From NCBI GenBank assembly GCA_025361485.1, contig JANYLA010000011.1:1-41674 (forward strand): a stretch of 41,674 nucleotides of DNA, in the 5' to 3' direction. Under the pieces are notes generated by a model. That model was not told the origin of the DNA, ran no database searches, and worked only from the letters and a program-made list of their open reading frames with translations. Shown piece by piece: positions 8,465 to 16,866 of the stretch; the first letter of the stretch is position 1, and every line of letters begins with the position of its first letter. Source of the stretch: Bacteroidales bacterium (GTDB lineage Bacteria > Bacteroidota > Bacteroidia > Bacteroidales > Tenuifilaceae). Position numbers and translations under genes: made by a program.

Positions 8465-9163
8465 ATGTTAACAATGAATATGCAGCATAGTGTTATTATT
8501 GTCGATAATGATAAAAACTTTTCGGAAAGGTTAAGCAAATCTCTTCGAGATGATGGCTATTTGGTCAATTTGGTTAACTCTGGGCTTCTCTTCCTTGAGC
8601 AGATTAAATTATCACATCCTCATTTAATTATACTAGAAGTTGAAGTTCCCGATATTGATGGAATTGAATTATGTCAGATTATTCGCGAAACTCCTGAACT
8701 ATCTAGTACAATAGTTGTGTTTTTAACAAACCAATCTGAAGATTTTATTCAAATAGCAGCATTCAAGGCTGGTTGCGATGATTTTATAATTAAAACAATA
8801 AAACCAAGATTGCTAAACTACCGTCTAATGGCACATCTGAATCGCCAAACAGACAAAAGTGAAAACTTTCACGAAAATGACCTTATAAAAAAAGAGCATA
8901 ATTTATATATTGATAGTGAAAGGTTTGTTGTAGTTGTTGATGATAATCATGTCTATCTTCCTAAGAAGCAATTCCTCCTATTACAATACTTAGCATCCCA
9001 GCCTTCTAAAGTCTTTACTCGCGATAGCATCTTTAATTTTCTATGGGGTCGTAACTCCAAAGTTGGTGTAAGAACAATCGATGTATATATTCGCAAAATC
9101 AGAGAGCAAATCGGCCTTAAGTACATTAAAACTATCAAAGGGGTTGGTTATCGATTCCAATGA
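8465..9163 (+). CDS. OmpR-family response regulator with atypical receiver
   Basis: This 232-aa protein has an N-terminal receiver (about residues 9-125) and a C-terminal OmpR/PhoB winged helix (about 140-232, ending IKGVGYRF). The receiver is non-canonical. Where family members have the phospho-accepting Asp, this one has Glu58 (LIILEVEVPDIDG, codon gaa at 8636). One of the paired acidic-pocket Asp residues is Asn15 (VDND). Thr88 and Lys110 are kept. Such a protein may be locked active or may respond without phosphorylation. No histidine kinase gene adjoins it. It ends 93 nt before the TonB-receptor gene on the same strand, so local control of the receptor is plausible but inferred. Met1, Met4 and Met6 are all possible starts; I kept the first. 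Confidence 0.9.
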   Translation: MLTMNMQHSVIIVDNDKNFSERLSKSLRDDGYLVNLVNSGLLFLEQIKLSHPHLIILEVEVPDIDGIELCQIIRETPELSSTIVVFLTNQSEDFIQIAAFKAGCDDFIIKTIKPRLLNYRLMAHLNRQTDKSENFHENDLIKKEHNLYIDSERFVVVVDDNHVYLPKKQFLLLQYLASQPSKVFTRDSIFNFLWGRNSKVGVRTIDVYIRKIREQIGLKYIKTIKGVGYRFQ

Positions 9164-9256
9164 TTATTCCAAAAACATTCTTTTTTAATTAACCTTAGTT
9201 TAAGGTTCAGCTAATATTGGATCAGTTCCTTTGCAACAAAAATTAACAAGAAGATT

Positions 9257-12100
9257 ATGTTGCAAATAAGAAATTATACCACGCTGAATTTTCTTAGAAA
9301 ATTTCTCGTTGTTTTATTAATCGCAAGTGGATTAACTGGTTCTGCTGTCGCACAAACTGGTTCAATTGAAGGTTTTGTGCTTGATAAGAAAACAAATGAA
9401 ACTCTCATTAGCGCAGGACTATTAATTGATGGTATCACAGTTGGTACGGTAACTAATGTTGATGGCCAGTACCGCTTGACCAATATTAACCCTGGAAAAC
9501 ATTTTATTAAAATATCCTATATGGGTTATTACCCAATACTACTTGAGAACATCGTTGTTGAAGCGAATAAAACTACACAGCTTAATATAATGATGGATGC
9601 CTCCGATGTAAGTATTGATGAATTAGTTGTAAGCGCCAAACGCCGCTCCAACTCCGATGAAACAATGATCACCTCAATTAAGTCTAGTCCACTCGTTGTA
9701 AGTAGTATATCGGGACAACAAATACAGCGCTCACAGGATAAGGATGCTTCGGAGGTTGTTCGTCGTATTCCGGGTATAACCATTATTGAGGATCGTTTTA
9801 TTATTATAAGAGGATTAAATCAACGTTATAATAATGTATGGCTAAATAATGCTGCAACACCCAGCAGTGAGTCAGATGTTAAAGCATTCTCGTTCGATGT
9901 TATTCCAAGCAATATGATCGAGAATATTATGATCTTTAAATCGGCTGCTCCTGAATTTCCCGCAGAATTCACAGGTGGTTTTATAAAAATAACCACTAAG
10001 AATCTGCCTGTGGAAAATTTTACCAGCATCGATTACTCTTCGGCATACAGGACAGGCACAACATTTAACGATTTTTATAATAATAAGGGCGGCAAAACCG
10101 ATTGGCTTGGTTTCGACGATGGCACTCGTGCTTTGCCCAATGGTACACCGGCAGATTTGAAAACAGTTACCGATCCAACTATAATTAACAATTTAAGTAA
10201 AGCCTTCAATAAAAACTGGACAGCAACATTATCAACAGCTCGACCCGATCAGAAATTTGGAATAACCCTTGGTAAAAAATTCAATTTTAAAAATGCCGTG
10301 CTTGGCAATACAACCTCTTTGAACTATAGCAATTCTATTGATTTCATTCCTATCAACAATAACAGTTTTACTGCTTATAATATTCTTGACGATTTACCAA
10401 GCTATAGATTTAAATATCTCGATGACCAGTATACAAACAATGTGAAATTAAATCTGCTTCATAACTGGTCTCTTTATTTCAACAGGAAGAATAAAATTGA
10501 GTTTCGAAACCTTTTCAATCAGTCTAGCTTTACAAGAACAACACTTCGTGATGGCTATGACTACTATAGTAGTATCGCTCTTCGCTCATTTGAATATCGT
10601 TTTATGAGCCGTTCAACCTACTCGGGTCAGCTGAGTGGAGAACACACTTTTTCTGAAGGCGTATCAAAACTCGATTGGAATATTGGTTATGCATATGCAA
10701 ATCGACTTGAACCCGATAGAAAAGTGCTAACAACCAAGCTAAATGATTTAACTGGGAAATATGAACTTGCCTTACCCAATACTGCAAATCCTAGATTAGC
10801 AGGACGCTTATATCTCGATAACAATGAGCATATTTTCTCAAATGGTGTAAACTACGAGACCAAATTCGACATTGGGAAACTCCCTCCAATGCTTAAGTTA
10901 GGTTATTACTTAGAGTATAAAACCCGTAGTTTTAATGCACGGAACTTAGGCTATGCGAATGGAAGCAACTTCTACCCAACCTCTGATTTTCTATCGCAAT
11001 CGTTTGATCAAATATTTCAAGACTCAAACTTTGATTACACCAATGGGATAAAGATTGCAGAGTCAACAAATAAATCGGACTCTTATAAATCGGACAATAT
11101 GCTAGCCGCTAGTTATATCGGCTTAAACATACCCTTCTCACTAAAGCTAAATCTTTACTTCGGTGTAAGAGCAGAGCAGAACAGGATGACCCTTTCAAGC
11201 TTTGAACCGGGCTTAAGCATACCTGTAAAAGTTGATAATAATCGCTTTAACCTATTCCCCTCGGCAAACCTCAGCTATAAAATCACTGATAAGAGCATGA
11301 TCCGCTTCGCTTATGGGCGTTCTATTAACCGTCCCGAGTTTCGTGAAATTGCACCTTTCGTCTTTTTTGATTTCAACGATGTTGCCGGTTATTCAGGTAA
11401 CCCAAATTTGAAGGATGCTTCAATACAAAATTTAGATCTCCGATTTGAAAACTATCCCTCAGCCACTGAAACTTTCTCATTCGCTCTTTTCTATAAATCG
11501 TTTACTAATCCCATCGAAATGGTTTATGTTGATGCAGGTAGCGGTCTACAATACTCATTCAGTAATGCCAATGGAGCAAAAAGTATGGGAATTGAATTAG
11601 ATGTTAGGAAAAGTCTTGAGTTTATATCGTTTCTTAAAGACTTTAGCGTTGTGTTAAACGGCTCATTGATTAACAGTAAAGTTATTTTCTCTTCTAATGC
11701 TACCGAAAAAAATAGACCTTTATACGGTCAATCACCATATATAGCTAATGCAGGATTATATTATCAGAACATCTCCAAAGGATGGTCAGCAAGTTTACTT
11801 TATAATGTAATCGGGAAGAGAATTATTGTCGTTGGTCAGAGAGCTCAAAACCCAGAAGACGATATTCCCGATCTTTACGAGATGCCCCATAACCTGCTTG
11901 ACATAACAGTTTCGAAAAAAATTGGGAAGCATTTTGAAATCAAGGGTGGTATTAAAGATCTACTCAACGAAAAGTACCGTTACCAGCAAAGTTTCAGCTT
12001 CTTTAAAACAGCTGAAAATGCTAGGGTCACAAGGAATCTGAATACTAAAGAATTTCAGAAAGGAACCGTCTTCTCTTTAGGCCTCTCCTACAAATTCTAA
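9257..12100 (+). CDS. TonB-dependent outer-membrane receptor
   Basis: This 947-aa protein has a signal peptide (about residues 1-32, ending AVAQ) and a carboxypeptidase-regulatory-like domain (about 35-115; SIEGFVLDKKTNETLISAGL, GQYRLTNINPG, YMGY). A TonB plug follows (about 145-250; RIPGITIIEDRFIIIRG, RYNNVWLNNAATP, FTGGFIKITTK). The rest is a 22-strand-type barrel ending in a terminal aromatic (LGLSYKF). It imports a substrate across the outer membrane using TonB/ExbBD energy. It is not a typical SusC, because no SusD gene follows. Instead a lipoprotein with Big_2 domains and a probable beta-helix follows after 147 nt. The response regulator lies directly upstream. Substrate unknown; the pairing suggests the lipoprotein is a surface-exposed binding partner. 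Confidence 0.92.
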   Translation: MLQIRNYTTLNFLRKFLVVLLIASGLTGSAVAQTGSIEGFVLDKKTNETLISAGLLIDGITVGTVTNVDGQYRLTNINPGKHFIKISYMGYYPILLENIVVEANKTTQLNIMMDASDVSIDELVVSAKRRSNSDETMITSIKSSPLVVSSISGQQIQRSQDKDASEVVRRIPGITIIEDRFIIIRGLNQRYNNVWLNNAATPSSESDVKAFSFDVIPSNMIENIMIFKSAAPEFPAEFTGGFIKITTKNLPVENFTSIDYSSAYRTGTTFNDFYNNKGGKTDWLGFDDGTRALPNGTPADLKTVTDPTIINNLSKAFNKNWTATLSTARPDQKFGITLGKKFNFKNAVLGNTTSLNYSNSIDFIPINNNSFTAYNILDDLPSYRFKYLDDQYTNNVKLNLLHNWSLYFNRKNKIEFRNLFNQSSFTRTTLRDGYDYYSSIALRSFEYRFMSRSTYSGQLSGEHTFSEGVSKLDWNIGYAYANRLEPDRKVLTTKLNDLTGKYELALPNTANPRLAGRLYLDNNEHIFSNGVNYETKFDIGKLPPMLKLGYYLEYKTRSFNARNLGYANGSNFYPTSDFLSQSFDQIFQDSNFDYTNGIKIAESTNKSDSYKSDNMLAASYIGLNIPFSLKLNLYFGVRAEQNRMTLSSFEPGLSIPVKVDNNRFNLFPSANLSYKITDKSMIRFAYGRSINRPEFREIAPFVFFDFNDVAGYSGNPNLKDASIQNLDLRFENYPSATETFSFALFYKSFTNPIEMVYVDAGSGLQYSFSNANGAKSMGIELDVRKSLEFISFLKDFSVVLNGSLINSKVIFSSNATEKNRPLYGQSPYIANAGLYYQNISKGWSASLLYNVIGKRIIVVGQRAQNPEDDIPDLYEMPHNLLDITVSKKIGKHFEIKGGIKDLLNEKYRYQQSFSFFKTAENARVTRNLNTKEFQKGTVFSLGLSYKF

Positions 12101-12247
12101 TTGTAGAGATTAATCTAATGTTAACAATATTAAATTACTGTTACGTAATTAATTAATTAACAATTATTTAATCTGAATTTAAAATCGATTTGAATACTTA
12201 ATAACAACTTTGCAAGAAAGGAATTCACAAATCTTAATCTTATAAAA

Positions 12248-14128
12248 ATGAAAACGTTTAGTAAAAAAATTAATCTAGTTCTAATCATGTTCGCCATTTT
12301 ATCAATGGCTATAACATCGTGTAAGAAAACTGAAACTGCTATTAATGTTTCTGGAGTAACCCTTAATCTACCAGCTCTTTCTGTAACCGTTGGAGCAACT
12401 GCACAACTAGCTGCAACCATAGCACCTGCCGATGCAGATACAAAAACTGTTACCTGGAGTTCAAGTGATATTACAATTGCTGCTGTTGATAACTCTGGTA
12501 TGGTAGTCGGTGTAAAAGTTGGGACAGCAACAATTACAGTAACTTCAACTGATGGTTTAAAGTCTGCTACATGTTCTGTTACGGTAAATCAATCGGGTAT
12601 TAGTGTAACAGGTGTAACTTTAGACAATCCAACTCTTTCTGTAAAAGTTGGTGAACAAAAAACACTTGTTGCCACCGTAGCGCCTGTTGATGCTACTTTA
12701 AAAACTGTGGTTTGGAGTTCAAGTGATATTTCTGTAGCTGCTGTTGGTACAGATGGTAAAGTTTTAGGTGTTAAGATTGGAACCGCCACAATTACTGTGA
12801 CCACAACAGATGGTGCCAAAACTGCCACTTGTGCTGTTACGGTTATTCAGGCAGGAAATCAAAAAGCTATCTCAGGTGAAATTAAAGGTAACAGAACCCT
12901 TTCTGCTGACTCGGTATATCTACTTCAAGGTTTTGTGTATGTTATTGATGGAGCCAAGCTAACTATTCCTGCAGGAACTGTTATTAAAGGTGAAAAAGCA
13001 TCCATGGGTAGCCTTATCATCGAAAGAGGTGGTAAAATTGATGCACAGGGTACTTCATCAAAACCTATCGTATTTACTTCAAACCAAGCTCCTGGTGCAC
13101 GTACCTATGGCGACTGGGGTGGGGTTATTCTTTGTGGAAAAGCTGTTATTAACCAAACTGGCGGTGATGCTCAGGTTGAGGGTGGTCCAAGATCACATTA
13201 TGGTGGAACAGACAATGCCGACAATTCAGGTATATTAAAATATGTACGTATCGAATTTGCTGGGTATCCATTCCAACCAGATAAAGAAATCAATGGTTTA
13301 ACTCATTGTGGTGTAGGTTCAGGAACAACAATTGATTATGTTCAAGTTTCATATTCTGCTGATGATTCATTCGAGTGGTTTGGTGGTACAGTTAATGATA
13401 AGCACCTTATTGCTTTCCGTGGTCAGGATGACGAATTCGATACAGACAATGGTTTTAGAGGTAAACTTCAATTTCTACTTGGTATACGCGATTATCGAAA
13501 AGCAGACGTTTCTGGTTCAAATGGTTTCGAATCCGACAATGATGCAGCGGGTGATGGCAACACACCTATAACCAATCCAACTTTCTCAAATGTAACAATG
13601 ATTGGCCCGATGGCAACCCCAACATTTACAAGTTACAGTTCTGATTTTAAGAGAGGAATGCACCTAAGAAGAAATACTAAACTTACGGTTTACAACTCTG
13701 TAATTGCAGGTTGGCCAATTGGCTTATACATTGATGGTTCAACCACTTGGGCTAATGCACAAGCTAGCGAGTTACAAATAAAAAATTCTGCACTTGTTGG
13801 AATGGCTACTAACTTTGCCGTTCCTTCAGGAAGTACATATACTGCTGCTGATGTTCAAACCTGGTTCAACGATGCTTCTCGTGGTAATTCAATTATAGTC
13901 GATCCTGCAACAGCTAAAATATCTGGAACATTCGTTACCAATGTTGAAGCGAATGCTCCAGTTGTACTTCCATTAGTTGGTTCTCCTTTATTAACTGGCG
14001 CAGATTATAGCGATGCAAGATTATCTGATGCATTCTTTGTTAAAACTGGAACATTCATTGGTGCCTTTGGAACTGAAGATTGGACAGCTGGTTGGGTTAA
14101 CTGGAATCCTCAACAAACTGCCTATTAA
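12248..14128 (+). CDS. Surface lipoprotein with two Big_2 domains and likely beta-helix
   Basis: This 626-aa protein has a lipoprotein signal peptide with cleavage before Cys25 (AITSC), followed by KKTE, which may serve as a surface-export signal in this phylum. Two bacterial Ig-like Big_2 domains follow (about residues 34-113 and 117-198). Both carry the family hallmarks (a VTL strand, VTWSSSD or VVWSSSD, GTATITVT). The C-terminal 420 residues are rich in Gly, Asn and Asp and in short strand repeats (LTIPAGTVIKG, GSLIIERGGKIDAQGT, PIVFTS, GDWGGVILCG), which fits a right-handed parallel beta-helix. I see no clear catalytic site. It is downstream of a TonB-dependent receptor on the same strand and followed by a terminator, so the two probably form one unit. 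Function as a ligand-capturing partner of the receptor is inferred. Confidence 0.82.
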   Translation: MKTFSKKINLVLIMFAILSMAITSCKKTETAINVSGVTLNLPALSVTVGATAQLAATIAPADADTKTVTWSSSDITIAAVDNSGMVVGVKVGTATITVTSTDGLKSATCSVTVNQSGISVTGVTLDNPTLSVKVGEQKTLVATVAPVDATLKTVVWSSSDISVAAVGTDGKVLGVKIGTATITVTTTDGAKTATCAVTVIQAGNQKAISGEIKGNRTLSADSVYLLQGFVYVIDGAKLTIPAGTVIKGEKASMGSLIIERGGKIDAQGTSSKPIVFTSNQAPGARTYGDWGGVILCGKAVINQTGGDAQVEGGPRSHYGGTDNADNSGILKYVRIEFAGYPFQPDKEINGLTHCGVGSGTTIDYVQVSYSADDSFEWFGGTVNDKHLIAFRGQDDEFDTDNGFRGKLQFLLGIRDYRKADVSGSNGFESDNDAAGDGNTPITNPTFSNVTMIGPMATPTFTSYSSDFKRGMHLRRNTKLTVYNSVIAGWPIGLYIDGSTTWANAQASELQIKNSALVGMATNFAVPSGSTYTAADVQTWFNDASRGNSIIVDPATAKISGTFVTNVEANAPVVLPLVGSPLLTGADYSDARLSDAFFVKTGTFIGAFGTEDWTAGWVNWNPQQTAY

Positions 14129-14162
14129 TAGGGATAATATATAGTTTTTACTTTTTTTCTCA

Positions 14163-14197
14163 AGGATGCCTCAGCAATGGGGCATCTTCTTTTTTAT
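14163..14197 (+). terminator. Rho-independent terminator after the lipoprotein gene
   Basis: The stem gatgcc (14165-14170) pairs with ggcatc (14181-14186) around a 10-nt loop and is followed by ttcttttttat. It lies 34 nt after the lipoprotein stop codon and fits the end of the receptor/lipoprotein unit. Confidence 0.7.
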
Positions 14198-14225
14198 ACG
14201 AAAAATTCATTTTCAATAAAAACCT

Positions 14226-14233
14226 TACCTTTG
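14226..14233 (+). promoter_or_regulatory. Candidate -7 promoter box for the ligase fusion gene
   Basis: The octamer tacctttg matches the Bacteroidota -7 consensus TAnnTTTG exactly and lies 42 nt before the ATG at 14276. I see no clear TTG element upstream. Its position after the terminator and before the chosen start supports 14276 rather than the ATG at 14177. Confidence 0.4.
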
Positions 14234-14275
14234 TCCCTTCGTATACCAAAAGTTAAACATCAAGAGGAATCTGTT

Positions 14276-16741
14276 ATGATGATATGCAAAGATGATTTAA
14301 ATAAGATAGCGATCATTGCTAAAGGCATTAAGGTTGAGTATAATGAGCTATTTAGCAGCATTAATCAGTACTCACAACTATTCAAAGGAAAAGGATATAC
14401 AAAGATTGCTATCTACTCCGAAAATAGACCTGAATGGATTTACACATTCTATTCAGGTTGGCAGAATGATTGTATCGTTGTTCCTGTTGATTTTATGGCA
14501 TCTGCCGAAGATGTTACTTTCATACTTAACGATTGCCAACCTGAGCTAATCTTCACAAGTCAAGCACAGAAAGCAGTATTAGAAAGAATAATGGTTGGTT
14601 TAACCTATAAGCCAGAAGTTATTTGTTTCAATGAAGTTGAGCTACCAAAGGTTATCGATCCAACGCGAACAATTGAACCAAAAAACACTGAAAATACTGC
14701 AGTAATAATTTACACATCCGGCACAACAGGAAGTCCAAAAGGAGTAATGCTCTCCTACAAAAATCTTATTGCAAACGTAAATGGCGTTTCAAAAGAGGTT
14801 GTGATTTTTACTGCTGAAAGGCAGGTTCTTATTCTACTTCCACTACACCATATCTTCCCATTGGCAGGTTCGTTGATGGCTCCGCTAATGGTCGGAGGTA
14901 CTGTGGTAATAGCCCCATCGATGCAATCATCGGATTTAATGGAAACGCTAAAAAACAATCAGATTGCCATTATGATTGGCGTTCCTCGATTGTATGAGCT
15001 GATATATAAAGGCATTAAAGCGAAGATTGATGTCAGCTTTGCTGCTCGAACACTGTTTAAAATTGTACGATTAACCAATAGCAAAGCCCTAGGACGCAAA
15101 ATATTTGCTAAAGTTCATTATGGATTTGGTGGTCATCTAGAGTTTTTAGTTGCCGGAGGTGCTGCACTGAATAAAGAAGTTGGTACCTTCTTTAAAACTC
15201 TAGGATTTGAAGTTCTTGAGGGTTTTGGTATGACAGAAGCAGCTCCAATGATTACATTTACCCGACCTGGAAAGGTTTTAATTGGCTCTCCGGGTTTTGC
15301 ATTACCTGGGTTAGAACTTGAAATTCGTGATGGAGAAATTGTGGCCAAGGGTCCAAATGTAATGCAAGGTTACTATAATCGACCCGAAGAAACCGCAGAT
15401 GTCCTTAAAGATGGGTGGTTGTATACAGGCGATCTTGGTCGAATTAACAAAAAAGGGTATCTTTTTATAACAGGACGTAAAAAGGAGATTATTATCCTCT
15501 CGAACGGAAAAAATATCAACCCTGTTGAACTTGAGACCAAGCTCGAAAAATCCTTTGCTTGTATTAAGGAGGCTGGAATTTATCAACATAATGATTCTCT
15601 TCACGCTATTATCCATCCCGATTTGAATGTGCTGTCTGATTTAGGAGTTAAAGAGCCTGAATTGTACTTTAGAGAAACAGTATTCCCCGAATTCAATAAG
15701 GAGGTGAGCTCTTACAAACGAATTATGCACTTTTCGTTAGCCAAGGAAGAACTTCCACGCACACGATTGGGAAAACTCCAGCGATTTAAGCTGGAAGAGA
15801 TTGCCGATAAGCCAAAACGAAAAAAGGGAAAAGTTGAACATCCCGATACAGAAGAATACCGCGATGTTAAAACATTTATCGAAAGTCAGGTTGATGTTGA
15901 GGTTTCGCCTGATGACCATATTGAATTCGATATTGCCCTCGACTCCTTAGGTCGTCTTTCGCTAATTGATTATATCGACACCCGATTTGGGCTTAAGTTC
16001 GATAACGATAGGTTGATCAAGTTTCCCTCCATTAAATTAATGGTTGAGCATATTCGAGAGCATAAAGTTTGGCACCGAACCGAAGGAACAAACTGGACCG
16101 AGATGCTTAAGGAAAAAGTGCATGTTAAATTGCCAAAAACATGGCCAACTCAAAACATTATAAAAAGTTTAGCTAAAGGATTCTTTAAACTCTACTTTAA
16201 ATTTAACGGCGAAGGATTGCAAAATATCCCTGATGGGCCATGCATTATTGCTCCAAACCACCAAAGTTTTCTCGATGGTCTATTTGTTGCATCGTTTATA
16301 AAACGTAAAACCTTTAAAACAACATATTTCTACGCTAAAAAGAAGCATGTAAAAGGTTGGTTTTTACGCTTTATGGCAAGTCGAAATAATGTTATTGTCA
16401 TGGATATAAATAACGATTTAAAAGAATCGATCCAAAAGTTAGCAGAGGTACTCAAAAGCGGAAAAAAAATCATTTTGTTTCCTGAGGGAACACGCACTAA
16501 AACTGGCGAAATGGGTGAATTTAAAAAGACTTTCGCCATTCTCAGCCGCGAGCTGAATGTGCCAATTGTTCCCGTTGCAATTGTTGGTGCATATAATGCT
16601 TTTCCAATTGGATCTAAGATTCCAAAAATCGGAACTCCTATTCAGGTAAACTTCCTCCAACCGATTTATCCTGAAAAATTTGAATTGGAGACACTGATTG
16701 AACAGGTTAAGGGTATAATTGAGGAAAAACTCTCGAATTAG
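14276..16741 (+). CDS. Acyl-ligase / acyl-carrier / PlsC acyltransferase fusion
   Basis: I start this 821-aa protein at the ATG at 14276, seven nt after a good ribosome site (aagagga, 14262-14268). An upstream in-frame ATG at 14177 lies within the previous gene's terminator and upstream of the likely promoter. Domains in order: an AMP-forming acyl-CoA/acyl-ACP synthetase (about 1-510; YTSGTTGSPKG at 146-156, GMTEAAP, YTGDLG, LPRTRLGK with catalytic Lys at about 500); an acyl-carrier domain (about 525-595; phosphopantetheine Ser557 in LDSLGRLS); and a PlsC-type acyltransferase (about 630-821; NHQSFLD with His662/Asp667, FPEGTR at 735-740). The protein could activate free fatty acids, hold them on its own carrier and transfer them to a lysophospholipid. 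Enterobacterial Aas does a similar job with the domains in the opposite order and no carrier. Confidence 0.87.
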   Translation: MMICKDDLNKIAIIAKGIKVEYNELFSSINQYSQLFKGKGYTKIAIYSENRPEWIYTFYSGWQNDCIVVPVDFMASAEDVTFILNDCQPELIFTSQAQKAVLERIMVGLTYKPEVICFNEVELPKVIDPTRTIEPKNTENTAVIIYTSGTTGSPKGVMLSYKNLIANVNGVSKEVVIFTAERQVLILLPLHHIFPLAGSLMAPLMVGGTVVIAPSMQSSDLMETLKNNQIAIMIGVPRLYELIYKGIKAKIDVSFAARTLFKIVRLTNSKALGRKIFAKVHYGFGGHLEFLVAGGAALNKEVGTFFKTLGFEVLEGFGMTEAAPMITFTRPGKVLIGSPGFALPGLELEIRDGEIVAKGPNVMQGYYNRPEETADVLKDGWLYTGDLGRINKKGYLFITGRKKEIIILSNGKNINPVELETKLEKSFACIKEAGIYQHNDSLHAIIHPDLNVLSDLGVKEPELYFRETVFPEFNKEVSSYKRIMHFSLAKEELPRTRLGKLQRFKLEEIADKPKRKKGKVEHPDTEEYRDVKTFIESQVDVEVSPDDHIEFDIALDSLGRLSLIDYIDTRFGLKFDNDRLIKFPSIKLMVEHIREHKVWHRTEGTNWTEMLKEKVHVKLPKTWPTQNIIKSLAKGFFKLYFKFNGEGLQNIPDGPCIIAPNHQSFLDGLFVASFIKRKTFKTTYFYAKKKHVKGWFLRFMASRNNVIVMDINNDLKESIQKLAEVLKSGKKIILFPEGTRTKTGEMGEFKKTFAILSRELNVPIVPVAIVGAYNAFPIGSKIPKIGTPIQVNFLQPIYPEKFELETLIEQVKGIIEEKLSN

Positions 16742-16759
16742 TTTGATCTAAAGACATAA

Positions 16760-16850
16760 AACCGCAAAGAATGCAAAGTATTACGCAAAGTTCACAAAGA
16801 ATGGTATACCTCTCTGCGTGCTTTGCGCCTTCTTTGTGACCTTAGCGGTT
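16760..16850. repeat. Dispersed inverted repeat, 'cgcaaag' family, in a convergent gap
   Basis: Left arm 16760-16801 begins aaccgcaaagaatgcaaag. The right part (about 16811-16850) ends cttagcggtt and is its approximate reverse complement. It fills the 125-nt gap between the convergent ligase-fusion and metG genes. It has the same build as the 7064-7193 element but a different sequence. In this position it could act as a two-way terminator, which is inference. Confidence 0.7.
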
Positions 16851-16866
16851 AAAAATCGAACGAAGT

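Noticed and set aside
9220-9235. Promoter of the TonB receptor gene (ttcctttg)
   Set aside because: One mismatch to the -7 box and no TTG at the right distance; too weak to list.
12248-14128. Calling the lipoprotein SusD
   Set aside because: It has Big_2 domains and strand repeats, and no helical TPR-type sequence as in SusD.
15311-15616. Minus-strand frame inside the ligase fusion
   Set aside because: Shadow of a well-supported domain-bearing gene on the other strand.
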